Positions 36,611 through 44,202 of a DNA stretch of 54,784 bases are shown here, piece by piece (within the stretch, counting starts at the first letter, position 1; each line of letters opens with the position of its first letter). The position numbers and the translations under genes were made by a program. The DNA is from DAINBT01 sp036732785 (GTDB taxonomy: Bacteria > Planctomycetota > Phycisphaerae > Sedimentisphaerales > SM23-30), in contig CAZICK010000013.1 in assembly GCA_964537505.1 (NCBI GenBank), forward strand, positions 1-54,784, in the 5' to 3' direction. The notes beneath the pieces were generated by a model. That model was not told where the DNA came from and made no database searches. It saw only the letters and a program-made list of their open reading frames with translations.

Positions 36611-37017
36611 AGGTTATCTCCATCATGATACCCATTGGGTATAGTATATCCAAGGAGTATAGAAGGTCAAGGTACCAGAAGCACCGCTGGGTACCGGACA
36701 AAGTAGCGATTAAAGGCTGGCGGTCCGGCTGCCGACCAGCTTTCGCTGGACCAAGTGCCAACGGCACACGAAGTTCTTGGGGGGGGAGCCTGGTTGTCTA
36801 TGTTGCCATACGGGTAAAGCAGCGATTAAAGGCTGGCGGTCCGGCTGCCGATAGCTTCACCGGTAAAAGAAAGTGTTTGGTTGTTTTATTCCTTGAGCTA
36901 GCGTATAGGAATTTGTATTTAATCTGTGTTTTCGAGGTAAGTTAACATAGCACCATTGGCTGGGCACAAGCCCTTCCAGTGGAAGCTGGTCCCACAGGGA
37001 CAGGAAGGATTTTTATT
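36611..37017. repeat. Direct repeat pair in a 407-bp gene-free interval
   Basis: Two nearly identical 36-bp copies (36700-36735 and 36816-36851, core GATTAAAGGCTGGCGGTCCG) lie 116 bp apart. Small hairpins (TTCCAGTGGAA, TCCCACAGGGA) occur near 36974-37000, just before the RBS of the next gene. Confidence 0.7.
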
Positions 37018-37743
37018 ATGCCTATTCACTATGCCTTGTACGAAAACAAACTAACCGAAACGCCCAACGAGTATGCCGGTCGGGTCCAGACTCTCGATTC
37101 GGTAGGGCTAAGCGAGCTGGCCGATCAGATCGTCGATCAGGGCACCACCGTCCGCAAGGCGGATATCCTGGCGGTACTGGAGAACCTCTGCCAGGCCTGC
37201 GAGAACCTTCTAATAATGGGTTTTCGCGTACAGATGGGCGGCGTATGTGAGTTGTTCCCGCGGATCAAGGGCAACTTCGTCGGCCCCGAAGACACCTTCG
37301 ACCCCGCCCGCCACACGATCGAGGTCGGCGCCAACGCCGGTGCTCGCATCCGCAAGGCGGTGCAGGAACGGGCCACAGTCACCAAAAACGCGACCATCCT
37401 GCCCAAACCCGACCCGCTGGGATACGCTGATCTCGGCTCCGGCCAGACCAACAGCACTGTCACGGTTGGCAGCATAGGCACCGTCTATGGCGCTCGGCTG
37501 CGGACCGACGATGAGGTGGCAGATGAGGGGATATTCTTTGTCAATACAGCGGATGGCTCCGAAACCCAGGTCCCCGCGGCCAATATCCAAAAGAACTCAC
37601 CCGGCGAGCTGGTATTCCTCATCCCGAACCTGGTGGATGCCAATTATAACCTGCAGGTCCGTGCCCATTTCAGTAAAGATGGCCAACTACGAACCGGAAC
37701 CCTAAGCGCCGAGCTGACCGTACAGGGTGTACCACCGATTTAA
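37018..37743 (+). CDS. HU-like DNA-binding protein with C-terminal Ig-like domain
   Basis: 241 aa from the ATG at 37018 with AGGAAGGA 8 nt upstream. The first 120 residues have the layout of the HU/IHF-like family common in Bacteroidetes and planctomycetes (ADILAVLENLCQACENLLIM, VQMGGVCELFPRIKGNF). Residues about 145-241 form an Ig-like DUF4469-type domain (VTVGSIGTVYGARL, GELVFLIPNL). It likely binds DNA as an architectural protein. It has a strong terminator directly after it and no neighbour in the same operon. Confidence 0.8.
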   Translation: MPIHYALYENKLTETPNEYAGRVQTLDSVGLSELADQIVDQGTTVRKADILAVLENLCQACENLLIMGFRVQMGGVCELFPRIKGNFVGPEDTFDPARHTIEVGANAGARIRKAVQERATVTKNATILPKPDPLGYADLGSGQTNSTVTVGSIGTVYGARLRTDDEVADEGIFFVNTADGSETQVPAANIQKNSPGELVFLIPNLVDANYNLQVRAHFSKDGQLRTGTLSAELTVQGVPPI

Positions 37744-37793
37744 TAATATACCCGGTGGCTTACCCACAGCCTATCGGGCGTACACTGGCTTTT

Positions 37794-37832
37794 AAGGCCG
37801 CGTGGCATTTAACTTTGCCGTGCGGCCTTTTT
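37794..37832 (+). terminator. Rho-independent terminator after the HU-like gene
   Basis: AAGGCCGC (37794-37801) pairs with GCGGCCTT (37822-37829), extended by GGCA/TGCC with wobble pairs between. A T-run follows. Confidence 0.85.
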
Positions 37833-38004
37833 CCTCTTCTTTTTTTCTTATCTGCGTCAATCCTGCGTAAATCTGCGGATCCTCTTCTTTTCTTACTATT
37901 ACCTTGCGTCTTCTTCCTATAGACAACCCACAGAAGAAAGTGCGGGATCGTACCGGTTATAACGATTATGATAGTAATGCCGACGGCCTTGATGCATAGA
38001 TGCG

Positions 38005-38270
38005 CGCAGCGCACATAACCGATGCGCGCCGCCGACATAACCGATGTGCGCCTCCTACATAACCGTGTATCACCTCCGACATAACCGATGCGCGCCCCCG
38101 ACATAACCGTGTTGCGAACCCTAACAAACCTTGTATCGACCCTGAACATACCGCGGAGCGACCCCTGACACATCATGTTGAAACTCAGCCAAACCGTGTT
38201 GCAACCACGAACATGCCTTGTATTGACCCCGAATACGCCGTGTAGCGCCGCAGACCTGATCGTGGTCCGA
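38005..38270. repeat. 22-bp-period satellite, about 12 degenerating units
   Basis: ACATAACCG recurs at 38013, 38035, 38057, 38079 and 38101, exactly 22 bp apart. Weaker copies continue in register at 38123, 38145, 38167, 38189, 38211, 38233 and 38255. Units become more diverged rightward. Confidence 0.85.
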
Positions 38271-38699
38271 TACGAACAAAATATCGACAAAACCGATAAA
38301 ACCACCCGCCCGCCCCGCCAAAAAGCACCTACCTGACGACCGGATATAGGACCGAAACGACTCTTTTGGGAGAAAAATAAAAAAGTTTTTGAGCTACTCC
38401 CGCAAGCTTCGTGTGCCGTTGGCACCGCCGCGGTGGACAACTTGTTTATAAGAAAAACAGGTTCTCATCCAATAAAGTTGGTAGAAAATAATTCAAAAGC
38501 AGCATCTTACGTTACGAGGCTGGGATATTATACCATGCCTGCCGGAGGCCATAAAGCGTTAAACTCCAAGGTTTTACTTGCAAAACCGTGTAAAAAGCAC
38601 CAACTTTATGGGAGTTGAACCGAAAATTATTACGATTTCCCCCTTTTTTTCTTGGCAATTCGGGGCCGGTGGGGTACAATGGGTACTACCATCAGCGGG

Positions 38700-38862
38700 C
38701 GGCGTTTCGTTTTGTGTTCCGCTTCCGCGGGAATGACAAGATGGAGGAATGATGTAAGAGATGGCCATGACTAAAATGTCATGCCCAACCTGATCGGGCA
38801 TCCAGAAGACAGCGAACAAGATGACGGAACATATAGATTCCCGCTTCCGCGGGAATGACAAA
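38700..38862. repeat. Palindromic repeat cluster upstream of DGR target 1
   Basis: It includes CTTCCGCGGGAATGACA, GTCATGCCCAACCTGATCGG with its inverted half, and CCGCTTCCGCGGGAATGACA. About 80 bp is nearly identical to 41809-41890. Confidence 0.8.
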
Positions 38863-38908
38863 GATTGGAGTTTTGCATATAACAAATATCTTTACAGGAG
38901 ATACCAAG

Positions 38909-39946
38909 ATGAAGAAACGAATGCAACTGATTGTGGCAGGTTTTGTAGTGATGGCGGCATCGCAGGTATGGGCAAATTCAGCCCCGGTAGTGAGTAGCGT
39001 ATCGGCCAGTCAGCGGGGTGATAGTTCCAAGCTGGTGGATATTTACTATGACCTGGCTGATGCGGATGGTGATAGCTGCACCGTCTGGGTTGCTATCAGC
39101 GATGACGGAGGTGCTAATTGGCGGGTCCCGGCAGATAATTTTTCAGGAGCTGTTGGACAATCTATTACACCAGAAACCAACAAACATGTGACCTGGGACG
39201 CAGGATTGGATATGCCGGGCAAAGCGGGCAACTTTAAGGTAAGAGTATGGGCTGATGACGGCAATGGCCCAGATTCGATGGCCGTTATACCCGGTGGATG
39301 GTTTGCTTATCAAAATGCAGCTCCCGGCAGTTATAAATTTGTTGACAGTTTCTCTATCGCTAAATACGAAACTACGGTTTCACAGTATTGTCAATTTCTA
39401 AACGCTGCCGACCCGGATGGAACATACTGGGCCAGTGGACAGGAGATCATCAAGAAAGGTGACCCCGGCAACTACTATTATGAGATTCAGGCTGGCCGCA
39501 ATAATTATCCTGTTCGTTATGTTTCGATATACGATGCTGAGGCGTATGCCGCTTGGAAAAGCAGTGTAACCGGTTTCACTTATCGGCTGCCCACCGAGCA
39601 GGAATGGGAGAAGGCCGCCGGGTGGGATCCGGTCTTGGAAAAGCTCTGGACTTACGCTTTCCAAAGTGGCAGCATCGACTGCTCCAAGTGTAACTACAAT
39701 TACTGTGTCGGAGCTCCAACGATAGTCGGCAGTTATGACCCGCACAAGAGTTACTATGGTTGTTATGACATGAGCGGCAATCTCTGGGAGTGGACCAGTT
39801 CAATCTATTCAGGTGACAGTCGTGTTCTCCGCGGCGGCTGTTGGAGCAGCACTGCTACCGTCTGCCTGGTGACCTACCGCAACTACTACTCGCCCTCCAA
39901 TCGGAACAACTACTTCGGGTTCCGTTTGGCTCTGGACTTAGATTAA
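38909..39946 (+). CDS. DGR target protein 1: exported SUMF1/C-type-lectin-fold protein
   Basis: 345 aa from the ATG at 38909 (CAGGAG 8 nt upstream). It has a signal peptide (KKRMQLIVAGFVVMAASQVW), an N-terminal Ig/FN3-like domain (about 23-125), and a formylglycine-generating-enzyme-like domain (about 135-345; YRLPTEQEWEKAAGWDP, YDMSGNLWEWTSS). The last 42 residues lie in the variable repeat: RVLRGG-C-W, then the scaffold R....PS.R....GFRLAL, with changed residues between. C-type-lectin folds tolerate such change and are the classic DGR targets. The protein is probably surface-displayed and binds an unknown ligand. It lacks a recognised anchor. Confidence 0.93.
   Translation: MKKRMQLIVAGFVVMAASQVWANSAPVVSSVSASQRGDSSKLVDIYYDLADADGDSCTVWVAISDDGGANWRVPADNFSGAVGQSITPETNKHVTWDAGLDMPGKAGNFKVRVWADDGNGPDSMAVIPGGWFAYQNAAPGSYKFVDSFSIAKYETTVSQYCQFLNAADPDGTYWASGQEIIKKGDPGNYYYEIQAGRNNYPVRYVSIYDAEAYAAWKSSVTGFTYRLPTEQEWEKAAGWDPVLEKLWTYAFQSGSIDCSKCNYNYCVGAPTIVGSYDPHKSYYGCYDMSGNLWEWTSSIYSGDSRVLRGGCWSSTATVCLVTYRNYYSPSNRNNYFGFRLALDLD
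39820..39934 (+). repeat. DGR variable repeat 1 (VR1)
   Basis: 115 bp aligned without gaps to the template repeat at 41494-41608. There are 15 differences, and every one is at a template adenine (for example AAT to TGT, AAC to GTC, several AAC to TAC). It ends in GGGTTCCGTTTGGCTCTG, identical to TR. This is the recipient of mutagenic retrohoming in target 1. Confidence 0.96.
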
Positions 39947-39980
39947 CCCTTTGCACTTTGTTCTTTTACCCTTTGCTCTT

Positions 39981-39999
39981 ATCCGAGCGAAGCGAGGAT
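39981..39999 (+). promoter_or_regulatory. GAA-loop hairpin 46 nt after VR1
   Basis: ATCCGAGC-GAA-GCGAGGAT: four outer pairs, a tandem G-A mismatch, two GC pairs and a GAA loop. The hairpin after VR2 has the same distance and loop. Hairpins downstream of VR are known DGR target-recognition elements; the role here is inferred. Confidence 0.5.
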
Positions 40000-40066
40000 C
40001 GAAATTTGGAAACGTTAATCAGTAATCACGCGGGCTTCAAAAGGTGAGAATGTAACAGATTTAAAC

Positions 40067-40426
40067 ATGGCGCAAGAATTGAAGGTTATCGCGGACTTTT
40101 ATGACTTTATGTTGTGGTTGATTCACCACACCGAGAAGTTTCCCCGGCATCATCGCTATAGCTTGGGAACCTCAATGGAGAGTCACCTGCAAACAATATT
40201 AGCTTTGCTCTTGCGAGCGAAATATTCAAGAGAGAAGGTAAAGATACTGGATGAGGCCAATATAGAGCTTGAAGTGTTACGTTTCCAGCTACGATTAGCC
40301 AAAGATTTGAAAGCATTGTCTGTAAAAAGCCATGGTTATGGAACTAAACTTGCCTTGTCTATCGGTTCTCAGATAGGTGGATGGCAGAAGAAAAAGGTAA
40401 TAGATGATAGGCAGAGGGAAAAATGA
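40067..40426 (+). CDS. avd: DGR accessory variability determinant (Avd)
   Basis: 119 aa, a small basic four-helix-bundle protein. The sequence is characteristic: YDFMLWLIHHTEKFPRHHRY at the start, then LEVLRFQLRLAKDLKALS in the third helix and GGWQKK near the end. Avd forms a barrel-like pentamer that binds the RT and the TR-RNA and is needed for retrohoming. Its stop overlaps the RT start as ATGA (40423-40426). No close RBS is seen; AAGGTGAG lies about 20 nt upstream of the ATG. Confidence 0.93.
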   Translation: MAQELKVIADFYDFMLWLIHHTEKFPRHHRYSLGTSMESHLQTILALLLRAKYSREKVKILDEANIELEVLRFQLRLAKDLKALSVKSHGYGTKLALSIGSQIGGWQKKKVIDDRQREK

Positions 40427-41805
40427 AACGTTACGGTAATCTATGGGATAAACTAATTAGCTGGGACAATCTGGTTCTGGCTGCTCACAAAGCTCAGCGG
40501 GGCAAGCGCGGACGTTCCGAGGTACAACGGTTTAATTTCTTTCAGGAGATGAAACTCTTACGCTTGCAGGAAGAACTTTCTGATGGAACTTATCGGCCGG
40601 GAGGTTTCCGCAGCCATTGGATCAGCCGGCCCAAACCCCGGCTGATTTCCGCCGCTCCCTATCGGGACCGGGTGGTGCATCATGCCCTGATGAACGTACT
40701 GGAACTGATTCTGGAACGGCATTTTCATCCGAACAGCTACGCCTGCCGCAAGGAAAAAGGTTCCCATGCGGCCGCAAATCGCTTACAGGATTTGATGAAG
40801 CATCATAAATACGCTCTGCAATGCGACATTCGCAAGTTCTTTCCCAGTATCGACCATGAAATTCTCAAGGAAAAGTTCCGGCGACTTATCAAGGACCGCC
40901 GGGTTCTCTGGTTGATGGATTTGATTGTGGATACCTCTAACGAGCAACCGGGTGATACAATCTGGTTCAGTGGAGACAACCTATTCACACCCGTAGAGCG
41001 GCGTCATGGCTTGCCCATCGGCAATCTTACCAGCCAGTGGTTCGCCAACTGGTATCTGACCGAACTGGACCATTACATCACCAGCCACTTGGGAATCGGG
41101 GCCTATGTCCGCTATTGCGATGATTTCATCCTCCTGCACGAGGACCGGCAAAAACTTAAGCAGGCAAGGACTGCTGTGAAAAAACGATTGAGCATAGACC
41201 GCTTGCAGGCACACGAAAACAAGATGTTCATTCGTCCGGTGCGGTCGGGCCTTACTTTTGTGGGCTATCGTATCTGGCATAGTCATCGCTTGTTGAAAAA
41301 AGAAAACATCAGACAATTTCGCCGCCGGGTAAGCTGGATGCGAAAGGCCTATGCTGATGCCAGAATTGACCTAGACTATATTAAGCCCCGTTTGTTTAGT
41401 TGGATGGGCCACGCCCAGCAAGCGGACAGCTATCGCTTGATCCGGCGTTTAAGCCGGGAATGGAAGTTCTCAAGGGATGGAGCTAATACGCAGTCGTGTT
41501 CTCCGCGGCGGCAATTGGAACAACAATGCAACCAACTGCCAGGTGACCAACCGCAACAACAACACGCCCTCCAATCGGAACAACAACATCGGGTTCCGTT
41601 TGGCTCTGCACTTTCAACAGATTTAGTCCAGAATCACCAGGTTTACGGACCCGGCGAGCGTGGCTTTGAAAGTCCTGGCCCCATTCCTGCGCTGCTCGGT
41701 TGCAAATCAGCCGGGGGCCGAATTTACCTAATGGAGCCAGGCGGGTCTGGTAGGCAATATGCCGACGGTCCCGTCTGGGTCCGATTTTCAAAGGTGGCAG
41801 CGTGA
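40423..41805 (+). CDS. DGR reverse transcriptase
   Basis: 460 aa. It is a group II-related RT with DGR-specific marks: catalytic YCDD at 231-234 (RYCDDFILL) and IGNLTSQ at 199-205 in place of the QGxxxSP of other RTs. The N-terminal fingers include RPKPRLISAAPYRDRVVHH, and the thumb ends near residue 357. Residues 358-396 are the out-of-frame reading of the template repeat (Gln-rich), and about 65 more repeat-free residues follow, so the functional enzyme may need only the first 357. It copies TR-RNA error-prone at adenines. It is coupled to avd by a four-base overlap. Confidence 0.96.
   Translation: MKRYGNLWDKLISWDNLVLAAHKAQRGKRGRSEVQRFNFFQEMKLLRLQEELSDGTYRPGGFRSHWISRPKPRLISAAPYRDRVVHHALMNVLELILERHFHPNSYACRKEKGSHAAANRLQDLMKHHKYALQCDIRKFFPSIDHEILKEKFRRLIKDRRVLWLMDLIVDTSNEQPGDTIWFSGDNLFTPVERRHGLPIGNLTSQWFANWYLTELDHYITSHLGIGAYVRYCDDFILLHEDRQKLKQARTAVKKRLSIDRLQAHENKMFIRPVRSGLTFVGYRIWHSHRLLKKENIRQFRRRVSWMRKAYADARIDLDYIKPRLFSWMGHAQQADSYRLIRRLSREWKFSRDGANTQSCSPRRQLEQQCNQLPGDQPQQQHALQSEQQHRVPFGSALSTDLVQNHQVYGPGERGFESPGPIPALLGCKSAGGRIYLMEPGGSGRQYADGPVWVRFSKVAA
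41494..41608 (+). repeat. DGR template repeat (TR)
   Basis: 115 bp with 32 adenines concentrated in AAC/AAT codons: 13 Asn codons when read in the VR frame. It starts TCGTGTTCTCCGCGGCGGC and ends GGGTTCCGTTTGGCTCTG, both free of A and identical in both VRs. After that the TR context (CACTTT) diverges from the shared VR context (GACTTAGATTAA). It lies within the 3' part of the RT frame. Confidence 0.96.
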
Positions 41806-41808
41806 CTG

Positions 41809-42063
41809 TCATGCCCGACCTGATCGGGCATCCAGGAGACAGCGAACAAGATGACGGAACATATAGATTCCCGCTTCCGCGGGAATGACAATTTTCGCGG
41901 GAATGACAGTGGCTGCGGGAATGACAAGATGGCGGAATGACGTAAGAAATGGCAATGACTAACAATGTCATGCCCGGCGTGATCGGGCATCCAGAATGTC
42001 ATGCCCGACTTGATCGGGCATCCAGAAGAGGTTTGTCATTCCCAGTTTGACTGGGAATCCAGA
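41809..42063. repeat. Palindromic repeat array between TR and the GIY-YIG gene
   Basis: Multiple units of GTCATGCCCGACCTGATCGG plus its inverted half, mixed with TTCCGCGGGAATGACA and CCCAGTTTGACTGGGAATCC. The first 80 bp repeat the cluster upstream of target 1. Confidence 0.85.
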
Positions 42064-42075
42064 GGGCAAAGTAAT

Positions 42076-42387
42076 ATGGAAACAAAGTTATATTTTGTCT
42101 ATATTCTGGCCAGCAAACGAAATGGCACGTTGTACATTGGCATGACCAGCAATTTGTTGAAACGTGTCGATCAGCATAGGAAAGAACTGGTTAAGGGTTT
42201 TACGGCAAAATACGGCGTGCATCGGCTGGTATATTATGAGCAGTATCACAACGCCGACGATGCGATTAAGCGGGAAAAGCAATTGAAGAAATGGAACCGG
42301 AAGTGGAAACTGGAATTGATTGAAACAGACAATCCGCAATGGCAGGATTTGTTTGAAGAGATTGCGGAATCTCGGCCTTATGCTTGA
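42076..42387 (+). CDS. GIY-YIG nuclease domain protein
   Basis: 103 aa from the ATG at 42076. It is a single GIY-YIG domain: YFVYILASKRNGTLYIGMTS with the paired tyrosine motifs, RVDQHRKELVKGFTAKY with the catalytic-helix Arg, and an EQY.NADDAIKREKQLK.W segment ending in W.DL. Such stand-alone ORFs are often annotated as UPF0213/excinuclease-like; their role is unknown. It is flanked on both sides by the same class of palindromic repeats, suggesting a repeat-associated mobile unit. It sits inside the DGR locus but is not a known DGR component. Confidence 0.9.
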   Translation: METKLYFVYILASKRNGTLYIGMTSNLLKRVDQHRKELVKGFTAKYGVHRLVYYEQYHNADDAIKREKQLKKWNRKWKLELIETDNPQWQDLFEEIAESRPYA

Positions 42388-42530
42388 AATACTGGATTCC
42401 CATTTGCATGGGAATGACAATTGGTGTCATGCCCGGCGTGATCGGGCATCCAGAATGTCATGCCTGACTTGATCGGGCATCCAGAATGTCATGCCCGGCT
42501 TGATCGGGCATCCAGCGAAGTAGAAACAGA
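42388..42530. repeat. Palindromic repeat array before DGR target 2
   Basis: It comprises TGGATTCCCATTTGCATGGG and three successive copies of the GTCATGCC..GATCGGGCATCCAG palindrome. It ends about 40 bp before the target-2 start codon. Confidence 0.85.
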
Positions 42531-42572
42531 TTGGAGTTTTGCATAACAGACATCTTTACAGGAGATACCAAG

Positions 42573-43640
42573 ATGAAAAAACGAATGCAACTGATTGTGG
42601 CAGGTTTTGTAGTGATGGCGGCATCGCATGTTTGGGCTAATTCGGCACCGGTTGTCAGCAATGTTTCGGCCAGTCAGCGGGGTGACGATTCGAAACTGGT
42701 GGATATAACCTACAATCTTGCCGATGCTGATGGTGATAGTTGCACTGTGTGGATTGCGGTCAGTAACAATGGTGGAAGCAGTTGGCGGGTGCCGGCACGG
42801 ACGTTTTCCGGTGATGTCGGTCAGGGGATAACGCCGGGCAGTAATAAGGCTGTCGCCTGGGACGCCGGCAATGATATGGCGGGGATGGTGGGGTCATTCA
42901 AGGTCCGCGTATTCGCCGATGACGGTAACGCTCCCGAATCCATGGTACTCGTAGGTTCGGGTTGGTTTCCCTACCAGAACACATTCGATCCCGAGGCTTG
43001 GGTATATGTCGATAGTTTCATGATGGGCAAATACGAAGTTACCAATGCCCAATACGTCCAGTTCCTCAATAACGCCGACCCCACAGCTCAACACTGGACC
43101 AGCAATATGGAAATCGACCGGTTTGGCGATTCGGGCAGCTATACATACGAAGTGCATGACGGCCGGGAGAATTATCCCATTCGTTATGCCAGTTTCTATG
43201 ATGCCGAGGCTTATTGCACCTGGCTGAGCGGGCAAACGGGCCTGACGTATCGCTTACCGAATCATCACAAATGGGAGAAGGCTGCCGGTTGGGACCCGGT
43301 CGAGCAGCATTATTACATTTATGGTTTTCATCGGGACACGATCGACTGTTCGTGGTGCAACTACCATAAAGGAATGAGTATGTGCTACGGTGGTCCGTTG
43401 CCGGTGGGTTCTTTCGACGGGACCGGTGGCAAAGAGGATGCCGAAAGTTACTACGGTTGCTATGACATGAGTGGCAATGTCTGGGAGTGGACCTCGGAGG
43501 TTTCCGGCAGTTATCGTGTTCTCCGCGGCGGCTATTGGGGCGACAATGCGGCCAACTGCCAGGTGGCCTACCGCTACGGCAGCACGCCCTCCAATCGCTA
43601 CGACTACTTCGGGTTCCGTTTGGCTCTGGACTTAGATTAA
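42573..43640 (+). CDS. DGR target protein 2: exported SUMF1/C-type-lectin-fold protein
   Basis: 355 aa from the ATG at 42573 (AGGAG upstream). Leader, RBS and signal peptide are almost identical to target 1, and the domain order is the same: signal peptide, Ig-like, SUMF1 fold ending in the variable repeat. The middle (about 125-300) has diverged more, for example HKGMSMCYGGPLPVGSFDG. VR2 covers about residues 314-352 and gives a Gly/Tyr/Asp-rich pocket. It is probably an exported, diversified ligand-binding protein arising by duplication of target 1 or a common ancestor. Confidence 0.93.
   Translation: MKKRMQLIVAGFVVMAASHVWANSAPVVSNVSASQRGDDSKLVDITYNLADADGDSCTVWIAVSNNGGSSWRVPARTFSGDVGQGITPGSNKAVAWDAGNDMAGMVGSFKVRVFADDGNAPESMVLVGSGWFPYQNTFDPEAWVYVDSFMMGKYEVTNAQYVQFLNNADPTAQHWTSNMEIDRFGDSGSYTYEVHDGRENYPIRYASFYDAEAYCTWLSGQTGLTYRLPNHHKWEKAAGWDPVEQHYYIYGFHRDTIDCSWCNYHKGMSMCYGGPLPVGSFDGTGGKEDAESYYGCYDMSGNVWEWTSEVSGSYRVLRGGYWGDNAANCQVAYRYGSTPSNRYDYFGFRLALDLD
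43514..43628 (+). repeat. DGR variable repeat 2 (VR2)
   Basis: 115 bp aligned without gaps to TR. There are 16 substitutions at template adenines plus one non-adenine change (G to C at 43598, CGG to CGC, silent). It differs from VR1 at most changed codons, so the two copies carry independent mutation histories. Confidence 0.96.
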
Positions 43641-43676
43641 CCCTTTACACTTTGTTCTTTTACCCTTTACTGGGGT

Positions 43677-43695
43677 GCAGGGGCGAAGCCCCTGC
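43677..43695 (+). promoter_or_regulatory. GAA-loop hairpin 48 nt after VR2
   Basis: GCAGGGGC-GAA-GCCCCTGC is a perfect 8-bp stem with a GAA loop. It occupies the same place relative to VR2 as the hairpin after VR1 and is absent after TR. Confidence 0.55.
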
Positions 43696-43759
43696 TCGAT
43701 AGCAAAATATGTAAATAAGTCAGGAGTCAGAAGCGAGCAGTAAGCAGAAAGAAAGTTAC

Positions 43760-44149
43760 ATGAGTCAAATAAGGACATATAGGGACCTGCTGGTATGGCA
43801 GAAGGCAATGAAGCTGGTGACAGAGGTTTATGTCATAACCAAGGAATTCCCATCGTCGGAACTATATGGATTAACCTCTCAGATCAGGCGGTCGGCTGTT
43901 TCTATTCCCAGTAATATTGCGGAAGGCTATGCCAGGAATTCCGATGGTGATTTTGTTCGCTTTCTGCGCATCGCCTGCGGGAGTGTATATGAACTGCAAA
44001 CCCAAATGGAGATTGCCCAAAACCTGGGCTACCTGACTGTAAGCAAATCGGAAAACACATCTCAATTGTCGATGGAAATAGAAAAAATGCTGTCCAGCTT
44101 GATTGGTAAGATAAGTAAAAGCCAGTCAGCGGCGAGCAGTAAGCAGTAA
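43760..44149 (+). CDS. Four-helix-bundle (S23/IVP-type) protein
   Basis: 129 aa. It starts with YRDLLVWQKAMKLVTEVY and contains SSELYGLTSQIRRSAVSIPS and NIAEGYARNS, the hallmark of 23S rRNA intervening-sequence (S23) proteins. The fold is a four-helix bundle that forms a pentamer, related to Avd. It is a common guest ORF in bacteria. It lies just after DGR target 2 and before the large exported protein; any role in the DGR is speculation. Confidence 0.9.
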   Translation: MSQIRTYRDLLVWQKAMKLVTEVYVITKEFPSSELYGLTSQIRRSAVSIPSNIAEGYARNSDGDFVRFLRIACGSVYELQTQMEIAQNLGYLTVSKSENTSQLSMEIEKMLSSLIGKISKSQSAASSKQ

Positions 44150-44202
44150 GCAATTGATACATACAGAAATTGAAATAATTCAAATAAACATAGGAGCATG
44201 AA

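Larger units (their letters stand above)
37744..38908. other. 1.17-kb gene-free interval
   Basis: It holds a terminator (37794-37832), a dispersed ATCTGCG-type repeat (about 37847-37885), a 22-bp satellite (about 38005-38270), an inverted pair AAAGTTGGT/ACCAACTTT (about 38475/38598) and palindromic repeats (38700-38862). A 226-codon minus-strand frame (37760-38440) crosses the satellite; it is not convincing, because 22 is not a multiple of 3. Confidence 0.65.

Noticed and set aside
37760..38440. 226-codon minus-strand frame
   Set aside because: It crosses a 22-bp tandem repeat and a dispersed repeat, has no family-like sequence, and has no supporting RBS.
41809..42530. CRISPR array
   Set aside because: The units are palindromic, irregularly spaced and of mixed types, with no uniform spacers or cas genes.
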